Source: Lycocorax pyrrhopterus obiensis (taxonomy: Eukaryota; Chordata; Aves; Passeriformes; Paradisaeidae). Taken from it: DNA of 64,000 nucleotides. The DNA lies in assembly GCA_014706295.1 (NCBI GenBank), contig JACSVZ010000002.1:110000930-110064929 (forward strand), written 5' to 3'. Below are positions 1 through 10,660 of the stretch, piece after piece. Made by a program: the position numbers and the translations under genes. The notes under the pieces are model-generated. The model worked only from the letters and a program-made list of their open reading frames with translations, ran no database searches and had not been told where the DNA came from. Numbering within the stretch: position 1 is the first letter of the stretch; each line of letters begins with the position of its first letter.

Positions 1-1000
1 ATCAAGCTTTATTTCTTGTTACTTTAGATACATGTGTACACAGCTGTACTAGGTCAGACCAGAGCTGTAACCCCCAAAAATGCCTTTTAGTGGCAAAAAG
101 TAAGTGTGTGTGACTGTAATAAAAACAGGACAAGTGTACAGTGGTATTTTGCCCAGGCGCTCTTCCAGCTTTAAGCAGTTCCGGAGCTGTTTGTTACCCT
201 TTGTGGGTTTGTCTTTTTCCAAGTTCCAGCTTCATTTGATGACCTTTACTATCAACAGTCTTAATGCAAAAAATGTTCATAGCAAAGATACTCTGACACA
301 AGTGTATAAGAGAATAGATTGCTTTAAAAACAAACAAAACAACAAGACCAAGCCATCCACAATTATATAGAATGTAATCTTTCTGGAGTGGCCAGAGGAA
401 CAGAGCTTACAGGGCTTTTTACTTTCCATCCTGTGGTTCCACTTTGGGTTCCTTTGGGAACGGGGAAGCAGGCAGGAAATTCCTTAGTTATGAGTGTTGT
501 TTATCTCATTATTTTGCTCATCCAGGTAATTGTCATCTTTTCACTCTTCCTGTTCAGGGCATTAATTCCATGTGTCTCTCCCATCCTTCCTTTTGCTGCT
601 GACAGAGAACATTTTCATTGGTGTGGTAACAGTGGATATAAGAGTTTGCATCCTCACTAGGAAAGCACGGGTTTTCAGTGCTGTGGATCGAAGGCCAGTT
701 CAGGGAAAGGTTTGTCAGCTTCTTGATTGATGAAGTGACAATCCCTTCTTTGTGGTTAAATAGCTAAAAGCTACAAAGCAGTAGCTTGTCATTTCTCCTT
801 CCTTCCTACCTCTGCTGCAGATGAAGGCCACAGCAGAAAAAGCAGTGAGCAGGGGAATCATCCTGCAAGCTGTGTCTGCTGTGAGCTCCCACTCAGATGG
901 ACCATTTGGAACTGCTCAGTAGGTGGAAGAGAGCCACGAGTCTCTGCTTAGCTGGGCTCTCTTTCTCCAGTCCAGTGCCCAGGGGAGCATGGGCTGAGCA

Positions 1001-1075
1001 GAGATGGTGCAGGTGGTAGAGTTGCCATCTTCCTGCCTGAATTCCTGTGCCATAGGTTCAACTCCAAATCCAGAC
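1001..1075 (+). repeat. tRNA-derived Pol III promoter remnant (SINE head or tRNA pseudogene)
   Basis: A sequence fitting the A-box consensus TRGYNNARNNGG is present at 1005-1016 (TGGTGCAGGTGG), followed by GTAGAG as in many tRNA D-arms. A perfect B-box (GGTTCAACTCC) lies at 1055-1065. The starts of the boxes are 50 bases apart, a little longer than in a standard tRNA. The T-stem is only partly paired (about three of five pairs) and no acceptor stem is evident, so this is not a functional tRNA gene. It may be the head of an old tRNA-derived SINE or a decayed tRNA copy. The sequence after the B-box does not match the MIR body as I remember it. Confidence 0.5.
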
Positions 1076-3534
1076 TGTACAGCATATGCTTATTTCATGG
1101 AAGACTCCTGATCTAGGTAGAGCAGGTCTCTTCCCATTTTTTCCCTTTTAAGAAAAATAGAAAATACTGTTATTTTCATATGTTTTTGCTATTGGACATG
1201 TAAATCTATCTTCAAAAGTAGAGATAATATTTTCAAGAAATTTTAGCTTGTATTTTGTGTAGAAATCTTACAGTCATGCTGCAATCGACATTTATTTTTG
1301 CATTACCTTATTGCAGCTATGCCTCTGTTACATCAATGGGTACATTTTTTTGTGTAACTTCAAAAAAAAACCCCTAACATATCCCCCCTAACCTCCCAAA
1401 TCCCAAGCAAAACCAAACCGAACAAAGAAAAGAGCCATAACAGTCTCTGGAAAAATTAAGATAAGTTCCTTTCTACTGTCTTCTCCTCCTGGAAACCTCC
1501 TGGTGCTAAAATGGAAATGGGTGGTTGCCTGGATGGATGGAAAGAGTGTTGTTTGTTTCAGCCTATTACAGATACAATTGTTATACGCTACAAAAATTGA
1601 GAAGCAACCAAAGCAACAGAAATCTTCAGAAGTAAGCTAATTATGGATGATTAAAATAAATTTTTGTGATCCTAGTGTTGGAAATTTGACTGTAAATTCA
1701 ACACCTTTGAGTGTAAATAAAATGAGAAGCCCATCTACATCTCCAAATCAACATGCACAATATACAGTGCCGCTGCTGCTGAGCCAGATTTGGAGGGGCA
1801 TGTTGCAATTCTCCTCTGTTAGGGGTTAAGTCAGGTTTCAGAAGACAATTGGTGTCTGTAGACAAGAAAGATGTGACAGAAGCAATTCCTCCCCCACTGT
1901 ATCTACTGCCAAATTCTCATATGTTTTCTCATATCCCATGTAACGTTAGTTTTTGTTTTCAAAAGTGTTCTGAGTAAAGATTATTCTTCTTTCTACCACA
2001 GTCCCTAGGGGAGGGCAGGTAGTCTGCGTGGTGGGGTTTGCCCTTCGGGGGTGTTGGTGGTTCTGAAGAGCTGTGCTGTGGGAGATGCCAGTTTGTCATG
2101 CTGGAAGCAAAGCAGATCATCTCTTATTCACAGCCATCAATGCCACTGCTCAGGACATCCTCCCCTTAAACACTGGTGTTACATGCTTGTGTAGTTGCCC
2201 TCCTCTGTTTAAACAAGCCTGTTGATGGATGCAGTGGGAGTATATAATTTTCCAGGTGTGCTGCCAGATCTATGTCCTTGTACTGCAGCTGTGAGCCGCT
2301 GAGTTGATAATTAGGTGCTACTAGTGGTGCTTCGTACTGAAATGAGTTGCCTTGGTGATCAGGTCAAGAGGTGTTGGGTTTACATGTTCGTGCCCTTTTA
2401 TTCCATCCCAAAGCTTCAGTTTCTCAGCTTGAGTCAGCACTTCATGGGAAAATTATGCAAATGATTTGCAAACCTGAGGGGAGAGAGTGTATGTTGCAAA
2501 TGACAGTTTTCAAGAAGCTCTTCTTGTTCCGTTTGGAATTCGTCTTAATGCTACTGGTTGAAATGTCTAAACTCTATTAGTTCCAAGTCTTTCAAAGTTT
2601 CTTTGTGAAAGAAAGGAGAAGTGTAGAGTATTGCAAGTCTCAACGTTTATTACATAGATTAAACAAATAACTGGGTTAATTCAGTATTTATAGAGAAGAA
2701 AACTCAAAATGCATGTACTCAGCTTCTCTTGTCTACAAGTAAACCTTTCTTAAAGGTTTTCTGAGTTGTTTGCTTTTTCCATTGAGATTTTATTTCCATC
2801 AGAAAAAAAAAGTCTGAGATTCATTGTAGGAAATAAATATCTTAAGTTATAAAATAACTCTGCATCTAAATCTGTCATGTTGCAAGAGCTTTTAGTTGTG
2901 AAGAATAAGCTTTCACTTTTTGCTTGGTTGTTTTTAATACTTGAGTGGCTGCTTACAGTTCAAGAGAAACAGGATTTCCCAAGATTTTATTTTAAATTAT
3001 CTTATATCTACTTGTTTGCAGACCACTTACAAATCTGATCAGCTAAAATTAGCTTGTGTTATCAAAAGAGGAGAAAATTACAGAATGTCCTGGTACTATG
3101 TGCAGTAAAATGAAACCCAGTTGTCATATGAGGCCAACTGAGATCCTGAAAATGAAGGAAATTGCCAAGGGAAGAGGGAGCTGGCACAAATGAAGTCTAA
3201 AATTGGGAGTGTTCTTTCTCTACGTGCATCCACAAGTGGCATGAGGGTGTAACAGCAGCAGACTAGCCCTTTAGATGGTCATGTTCTTATGCTAATTTTA
3301 ACTATTGGATTAAGTTTTCTTTGCTAGTGAATTTCTTGTTGGATTAGGAAAGTATAAATGAAGAATATCATGGCTGCAGCACAGATGTACCACTTGTCAT
3401 CACTGGCAGTGTACACAGTAAAATTATTTTGCACTTAAAGAAGGTTAAAATGTATTTTCTCTTTTAGAAAGTATGGATGGTTTCACTGGGCCAAATGTTT
3501 GGTGCTAATAGGGGAAAAAAAAAGCACCATGTTT

Positions 3535-4170
3535 GTCACTGGTCACAGCCAGCAGACCTTCATGAGGGAAAAGTCCTGCTTGTCAAACTGATTTCCTTCT
3601 GTGACAGAGTAACCCACGGAGATGATCTAGGAAAGCCAGTAGATGTGATCTTTTTGGACTTCAAAAGCAAAGCTTTAGATGCTGTCTCTCACAGTACCTT
3701 CCAGACCAAGTGTCCAGCACACAGCTGGATAACCATGCTGAGTGATGGGCGAGCAACCGGCTCACAGGTCGGGCACAAAGGGTTACAGTGAATGGGGCGA
3801 CACCAGGCTGGCATCCAGTCACTACCGGGGTTCTGCAGGGCTCCATCCTCAGCCCAGCTCTCTTCAATATTTCCATTAACCACCTGGATGCAGGACTCGA
3901 AGTGATACTAAGTTTGCCAAAGACACTAAACTGGGCGGAGCTGCTGACTCCCTCCAGAGCAGAGAGGCCCTGCAGAGAGCCTTCCACAAATCAGAGGACT
4001 GGGCTTATCACCAGCTGCGCAAAGTTTAACAAGGGCAGGTGCTGGATTCTGCACCTGGGACGGGGCAATCCTGGTTGTGTGTACAGACTGGGGAATGAGA
4101 TGCTGGAAAGCAGAGCTGCAGAAAGGGTCCTGGGGGTCCTGGTCACTGGCAAGTTGAATGAGTCAGCAGG
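3535..4170 (+). mobile_element. CR1 LINE fragment, reverse-transcriptase region, inactive
   Basis: This is part of the ORF2 reverse transcriptase of a CR1 non-LTR retrotransposon, the main interspersed repeat family of birds. In order one can read a KVLLVKLISF-type start, the LDF-SKA-DAVSH motif (with an extra Lys codon), VTTGVLQGSILSPALFN, then KFNKGRCWILHLG, YRLG-EMLESRAAE and LGVLV-GKLN. The reading frame changes between the first and second parts (near 3790). It shifts again around the catalytic motif, which would read FAKD instead of the usual FADD, and then returns. The similarity stops near 4170, so both the 5' part and the 3' end are missing. The copy is old and cannot be active. Confidence 0.88.
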
Positions 4171-6771
4171 GCCTTTTTTATTGCTTTAGCAAGTGCCCCA
4201 TGGAGTGGAAAGGGACAGCTGAGTGTCAGTTACTTCACCAGGTAACGTGAAAACAGGAGAGATCTCTCCTTGCTTTGAAATGAGAGAATGGAAAAATTGC
4301 CCACTCTTGAGATGGGGATATATATTTGTTTTGAGTTATGTGGAGTCTTGCGTATACTGTGTATGAGGAGAAAACTCAGTAGTGAGATGCTTACGTTTTG
4401 ACTTCAAATTAAGTCTGTAAAGGAGTAAACTTGGATAAACAGGGGTTTATTTTTGGTAAGTGCCCTGCTAAATGAAAACCTTAATAAATAAACAAACACA
4501 AAGAGATCTCCAAGATTTCAGAAAGATTGAAAATTACTTTTCAAAACACAGCAGACTCACTAATGCTCTTTTGTTGTTGCTTTCTGTTAGCCTCATTGGA
4601 GTCGGGAGATAGGAACCAGCCTGGAGGTCACACATTAGTCTCAGTAGTACTTTTGGTGATTGCTGTCACAAAACTCTTCAGTCTTGCTGTTAAAGTTTGT
4701 GGAAAGGGCAACTGCCAGAACCTGAGCTGTTTTACAGGATGCTGAGCTTTCTTACAGTCATCAAAGCTGTCTTTCATGTGGATATTGTTGGACATGGACA
4801 GTAAAGGCAATGTGTTGTTTTAAATACAGTATTTCAACAAGCTCAGATTTAGTATGGAAATAGGACATGAATTGCTGCTTTTAAATCTGTCTGCCTTCAG
4901 GGAATTAAAGGAACAAAATAGTTGTACTGGAAGTTTTGTGATTAAAAATAAAAAGGTTGTGGGCAGTGGAGATTGTATCTGAACAGTTTGACTTTGCCAA
5001 ACAGCCTTTGCATTAACAATTTGCCAAATGTGTTCAATTTGCTCATATCAAAACATTTTGGGGGCATGTTTGAAGTGCTGGTCAGTAATCCTAAACTAGT
5101 TTTTGTTATTTCAATGCAGTTTGTCAGTTCCCTTGATTACAGATTTGATACATTAGTAATAAAAATATATTTGCCAATTTTATACACGCACACCCGAGAT
5201 GCTGGCTTACCTTGTATGCACAGTCAGGAGTGACTCTGACTGTGTAGTTCTCAGTATCTCACAGAACATGCACAAGTGTTTTACAGTGTGGGCACCTGTA
5301 CTCTACTGGAAGGGATGAGTAGTTTTCAAATGTTGTTGTCAGCAAATCTGTCAGCTTGTGTAACAGAAAGCACCTTTTCCTTTGTTTTATGTGTTTGAGC
5401 TAAAAAGGGGGTTGATCCCTCTGGGTTGCAGTGGTGTTTAAACTCCTTTGTTTCTACCTTTTTAAAAGAAACAAACCATAAAGTACCAACTGTTGCTCTG
5501 GCCATACAAATTCCTTTTGTGCATGGCATGTCCTTAAACTGTGTTTTCTAATTTCACGAGGTATGAAACAGACAGCATAAAAACATTTCCGATGACCAGC
5601 GGAGAACCTCTCATAAATGCATTCTTAGTTACATTTTATGTTCTGCAACCAAGCAGATGCAAATTGCTTTATGATGTTTTCTGTTTAAACTATTTTTAAC
5701 CGCATTTGGAATGTGAATGGAAGGATTATGATTAATAAGTATCAGTGTACTTTCTTAGCACAGAGAGCTACTAAGGAAAGTCAGAGTTTTACTTTTTATG
5801 GACCTTTGTGATAACTGGTATCCTAATACAGACATGGTTAGCAAATTAGTAATGAAGTTGTGAGCATCAGTGAGACCCTCCTGCTAGTCGTATCAGGCCT
5901 GAAACAGGAATGATGTCTTGCTGTTGTGTGCAGTAGCCACAGAACCAGAAACTTGCTTTCTTTCCTTCATGCTACAGGGCGTTCCTGCCGTAGGTGTAAC
6001 AGTAGTGGGCTTGCAGAAGAGTAGGAACTGATTGACTGGACACAACATTTTCCCTGTTCAGGAAGAAAGGGGGAGATTAGGTTGTAGGCCAGTAACAGCT
6101 GCTCTCTTCTGCAGGTACTTTAAGGCTTTCTTGCATTGTTTGAACTAATAAAATACATTTCTCTGACTGGTGTCTGCAGAGGGAATGAAGTAGGAGAACA
6201 CTCCCGTGGAACAGTTTTGTTTCAGCAAAGCAAGTTTTTGAGCTACTAACTGTATGGTTCATTGCTACAGTCCGACCACAGGGTTCAGCTATGGACTCAT
6301 GCATGCAAGACTTTTAAACAAGCAGTCTGAAAATGCATTTTACTGCTGCATTTTTAAGCCTAGCTGAGCTGGCATCTACCAATTCCAGCATGGCTCATGT
6401 AGACCACCCAGCCAAGCTGAATTACAACTGCATCTGAGAATGGTTCCCTGGTAAGAAGAGAAACTGTGTGGACAGTTTGTTGGAGTTTGTAGAACTGTCT
6501 TGCTCACAAGTGCTGTGGTGTGGTAATGCTTCAGTGCTCAAGTTTTGGAGGAAAATATGGATGAACACAGTGTTATCAGCAGAGTAGGTTATCCTGTATG
6601 AAATTTTGTGCTTGGCTGTGCTGCTCTTGGAACCAAAGCTTCCATTTCACTTCTGTATTAGTTGCCTCTCGTTGAAACCAGGATTAAACAAGGTTATTAA
6701 GCTTACCTGGAACTTCACTGGAGCCCAATATTTTCTAAACATTTTTGTTTGTTTTCCTTCTTAGTATAGCA

Positions 6772-6821
6772 GGGTTCATGGCTTGTTAAGTGTGGGTTCA
6801 TAGCTTGTTAAGTCTGGGTTC
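6772..6821. repeat. 22-bp tandem repeat, two copies plus a partial third
   Basis: The unit begins GGGTTCAT and ends GTTAAGT plus two bases. Copy 1 is 6772-6793, copy 2 is 6794-6815 (two differences), and a third start (GGGTTC) follows. This looks like a simple local duplication in the intron. Confidence 0.85.
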
Positions 6822-7760
6822 TTTATTTTGAGGCTTTGGGGATTTTCTTCTTCCTCTGAGTTCTCTCCTCTCTGCCTAACACCAGCCATAGAGATGCAGC
6901 AATATAAACTGCAAAACTTCCATAGGTCATTTTGGCTTAAAGGGGGCTCTCCTGTTTCAGAGTTCATTCTGTGGTCTGCTACTTAGGTGTTTAGCCATTG
7001 CATCTGATAATTCTTGTGATAATTATAATTTTGCAAAGGATATAGTTGTTCATTAAAAATTCAGCTGACACTGCTAACTACTTTTTATATAATGTGTTGA
7101 CTTGTCTGCAGATGAAATTGCTTAATAACTGGTAACAAAAGAGATTTTTTTTACAACTCATCTGAAGTCCTGCTTAGCCTTTTTAGCTCCTTTTCGGTTT
7201 CCACAGGTGTGTGTCTTCCCAGTTTCACATTTACAATGTCAGCTTTACCAAGCTATTTGTCTGTTTAACTAAGCCAAAATTTTTTCTTCATGTGCACAAG
7301 TAGTCATAGGGTGGTTGTATGCTATCTCTGTTGATTCCTAAACCAGTTTAACTCAAGGGCACATTTCACCTTAGTAGAAATCTTTATTAATATATTAAAT
7401 AGTACTTGTGGAGAAACTTTACACTACAACAAAAGAATGAAGTAGGTCTTTATGCAAATAACTTCTTTGAAGCCAAAGAAAAATGCTCAAACACTCCCAC
7501 AGTAGCCCAAAGACAGCTTCCAACACATACATCTTCTTGTTCTTAAAAGTGAGAAATTATGTCTTCTGGCTTTGAATCCAAGGGTAAGAATTGCTTTAGT
7601 GTTACCTTAAGTGTATTTGTGCTAGATGCCACTCCTCTGTTCCTCACCTTGGGAATGCTAAATTAATTTCATCTTGGAGAGTGTTCAGACCACTGAAACT
7701 GCACACTTGACCCAGCTTGTGAAATGAATCATAGGGTCAAGTATGGGTAAAAGAATATTT

Positions 7761-7880
7761 TTGTGATCACTCCTTGCCAACAGACAAACAAATCTGTGAG
7801 GGAAAAGAAAACCCAACCTGTTATAACTAGTGGTTACACTGGTTTGTTTTGAATTTGCAACTGTCTGGTGTCTAATAGGA
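7761..7880 (+). repeat. Unrecognised repeated segment, copy 1 (upstream of exon A)
   Basis: Bases 7761-7790 match 8725-8754 at 28 of 30 positions, around the core TTGTGATCAC. Two further blocks follow in the same order in both copies: an ATAACTA-TGGT-ACA block near 7823 and 8843, and a TCTGGTGTCTAATAG / ACTGGTGTCTGATAG pair near 7864 and 8899. I do not recognise the family. The copies lie on either side of exon A. Confidence 0.6.
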
Positions 7881-8214
7881 TCTGTTCATAAGTGCAAGGG
7901 AAAGTTGGGAACCTTTTTTTACACTCCTCATACTGGAGACAGGACTGAAAACGTGAAGATTTTGGACACCCAGAGACTGAAAATGTTTTATTGTGTGTAT
8001 TGACCCTAGGTGTATGTTTTTTGCGAGTAACTCTGTTGGAAAAATCAAAATTAGGAGAACTAATCTACAAAATGTAATTTTACTGTATGATTCTGTCCCT
8101 AAGGGTCAAAGCATACATACATATCTATACACGTTCATCTGTCCTGTGGCTTGTCACTTGGCTAAACCGAGTACTGATTCCTGGCAAAACTGAGCCTTCC
8201 TTTGTTCTCTGCAG

Positions 8215-8315
8215 GGGCGGGCTGGCTGAGAGGTTATGTCGGCTCCAGAACAGAGAAAGATCTGCCATTAGCTTTTGGAGGCATCAGTGTATTTCAGATG
8301 ATAAAACCCGCTCAG
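8215..8315 (+). CDS. SPIDR: SPIDR internal exon A (partial gene)
   Basis: This is an internal coding exon of SPIDR, a nuclear scaffold protein that joins BLM helicase and RAD51 during homologous recombination (family knowledge). The sequence shows a pyrimidine-rich acceptor ending in TGCAG just before 8215 and a canonical donor GTAAGA from 8316. The first base completes a codon begun in the previous exon. The 33 codons that follow include the stretches GGLAER, LQNRERSAIS and WRHQCIS, which agree closely with the human protein as I remember it. The last base is carried to the next exon, so the length is 1+99+1 bases. Another frame is also open here but has no resemblance to a known protein. 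The preceding exon lies outside the window. I am confident of the gene and quite sure of both boundaries; a database alignment was not possible. Confidence 0.87.
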
Positions 8316-8724
8316 GTAAGAAGCTTTACACAATACCAGTGGGAAAGTATTATACCTACATGTGTGTATCTATGGCCCAAGTAGGGGTAAAAGTGAAGTT
8401 TATATTATTCGCTGGTCTTTCTTGACTTCGGTTTAATGCTATCTTGATTGTCTTCTGAGCTAATAATTGCATTTCTGGTAAATATGAAGGTTTCTAACAA
8501 CTTGGTCATCATTTGAATGTATAAGGTAAAGGATATATTTTAAGTAGCCTCCATCTAAGTTCTTCACAACTCCTTGATTTCCAGCATCACATGGGAAAAT
8601 GGTGTTTCCAGCAGGTTATAGGACAATTCAAGTTTTAATTTATGGGTGTTCAGATCTTTTTGGTGGGGTTTGTTTTTTTTCTTTCTTTATAATCAGCCTT
8701 TCTTCTTTACTTGTTCTTTTTGCT

Positions 8725-8916
8725 TTGTGATCACTTCTTGCCAACAAACAAACACAGATAAAAATTCATGGGTAAGTGGTTAAATTGTGAATGACACCAA
8801 GTGTGAACAAATAGAGCACAACTGTGAAATGAGTGTGAAGCATAACTACAGTGGTCACATCACTTAAAAAGAAACGGTGAGAGTCATGCAAATTAGTTAC
8901 TGGTGTCTGATAGCAC
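8725..8916 (+). repeat. Unrecognised repeated segment, copy 2 (downstream of exon A)
   Basis: This is the second copy of the segment at 7761-7880, in the same orientation. The first block is strongly similar (28/30). The later two blocks are colinear, but the spacing is about 70 bases longer, so this copy carries an insertion or the other a deletion. Part of the first block (ACAAACAAACA) is low complexity, but TTGTGATCACTTCTTGCC is not. Confidence 0.6.
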
Positions 8917-9104
8917 CACCTTTCAGAAGTGTTTCTGGAGAGGTAACAGATTCATGGAGTTTAGGTATAAAGAAGTAGTTAAGTTTTTGAATCAACTTCT
9001 GTGTGTGTGACTATAGTCTACAAAATGTCAAGCATTTATTCTGTATTAAGCCAGCTGCTTGTTTTTGAGCATCTATTAACTTGCATTTGTTTTTCAGACA
9101 GTCC

Positions 9105-10660
9105 TCTAGCCTTAATTTGAAAACATGTGGTTAAGTGAATCTATCATTTACCTTGGGAGTTTGTCCCCAGTTCTACTCCCAAATTTTTAAATGTGGTTTT
9201 TCTTCCAAATTTGAATTTGTCTGGCTTCAGTTCCCCTCTTTTGTTTCTTGTTTCTCCCTTACAGATCTCTTTAGTATGTGACATTTTCCCTGTCTGGCAC
9301 TTGCATAGCAAAACCTCTGCTGCCTCACAATTTTCATGAACTAGACAGACTGAGCTCTTTAAGGGTCTCTAAAGCATTTTTATCACTGTTCAAGTGACTT
9401 TCATGGCTTTTTACTATACCCTCTTGAACTTTTCAGAAGGGTCTTGAGAACAAGGATAGCAGCTCAGTATGTGTTCTTCCAGTTGTAGCCTCATTAAAAT
9501 CATTGGCCAGGTCCAGTTCACTTCTCAGCCTCCTGGATATTTGAGGCCTGTGATAAATGTTTGAGTCTGGTTTGGCTTTGGTCACAGCACGGTGCTGGGA
9601 CTTCACCTTGAATTGATTGCCGTGATTTCATTTATGGTGATTTCATAACCTCTACAGCTTTTTTTTTTTCCGAGATGCTGTTTCCCACTCTCCAGCTACT
9701 CTTTCTATTTCTTCTGCCTAAACACAGGGAAGTATTTGTGCTGTATCCTGGTTGATTTTACTTAAGTGGTCCCGCTAACCATGCAGTTCAGACCACTGTG
9801 TAGCTCAAGCCTGTCTTCTTTTAGTCACAGATTTGCTTGAGTTTGTGGTATGCACACGGTTTCTTTATGTCACTGATGAAACCATTTAATAGCATGAGTG
9901 TTTACTTGCAAGCCCTGCTGGAATTGCTGTTACTCAGTTATAATTCTCCACTGGTACAAAGCTCTAACTGCAATTCACAAAGTTAGCTCTCAGAATTTTA
10001 AAGTTTTTTTGCATTCCACTCAAAGGGTGCATTACTCATAGTGAAAATGGTCGATTTTTCATAAGAAGGTTGTATGGTTTAAAGTTACACCCAAACTGTT
10101 GGCTGAAGCTCAGTCTCGGTTTCTCACTGGAGCTTTAGAGGGCTTACATCCCTTGGCCATTTGCATGCTGTGTGTTCAAAATGCCACCCATGCAGAATAG
10201 CATGTTGTATTTCCGACCTTAATTTCTTGCTTATTTTTCCAGTCACTTTGCCTAGATCTGATGTCAGGCTAGCTGGTCTCCAGTTATTGTAAGCCACTTT
10301 GTTTGCCCTTCCTGAATAGTAGCACAACATCATCATCCTTTCAGTCTTCTGGAATTCCACCAGTATCTGAATACTCACTAGAAAGTGCCATCAGGGAACC
10401 AGAGAAGTCTTTTGCCAGCTCTTTTCAGAAATGCTATGTTGAAAATTATACAGGCATGCTCACTTAAAATCATGGGAGGTTACTTCATCATTCTTATGTG
10501 GTGTGAGGACATCCTCTTGCTGCTTCTCAAATACAGGACAATAGACATTGAATAGGCTTGCCTTTTTAATGAAATGAAGATTTTTAATGTACTGTGTAGT
10601 AACAGACCTGCAGTATTGCTAACATGCTAATATTCTTTTTGTCCTAGTTTCATGTGTCAT
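9105..10660 (-). mobile_element. Ancient CR1/L3-type LINE, antisense, heavily decayed
   Basis: On the minus strand near 10240-10300 a reverse-transcriptase motif is still readable as NNWRPASLTSDLGKV, corresponding to NYRPVSLTS-GKV of CR1-type LINEs. On the + strand the nucleotide text follows, block by block, an old CR1/L3-like family I know from reptiles and other vertebrates. The blocks are TTGTCTGGCTTCAG near 9220, AGACTGAGCTCTTTAAG near 9345, a CACTGATGAAACCATTTAATAG stretch near 9870, CTGATGTCAGGCTAGCTGG near 10258, CAGTCTTCTGGAATTCCACC near 10342, GCCAGCTCTTTTCAG near 10415 and TAGTAACAGACCTGCAGTATT near 10598. Stops and indels are frequent. The ends are approximate and the exact subfamily is uncertain. 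Confidence 0.72.

Larger units (their letters stand above)
1..8214 (+). other. Intron of SPIDR upstream of exon A
   Basis: This is non-coding intron sequence ending at the acceptor of exon A. Open frames here are short (at most about 130 codons), and the longest lies inside a CR1 fragment. I looked for the upstream SPIDR exon that should encode the residues before GGLAER and did not find it, so it must lie before the window. Contents that can be named are a tRNA-like Pol III promoter remnant near 1005-1065, a CR1 fragment at 3535-4170, a 22-bp tandem repeat at 6772-6821 and the first copy of a repeated segment at 7761-7880. I see nothing else recognisable. Confidence 0.75.

Noticed and set aside
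1005..1065. Functional tRNA gene
   Set aside because: A and B boxes are present, but the T-stem is broken and no acceptor stem can be formed.
8202..8384. Alternative + frame over exon A
   Set aside because: It is a shadow: the neighbouring frame carries the SPIDR match and fits the splice phases.
10124..10378. 84-codon minus-strand frame as a gene
   Set aside because: It is the surviving open part of the ancient antisense LINE.
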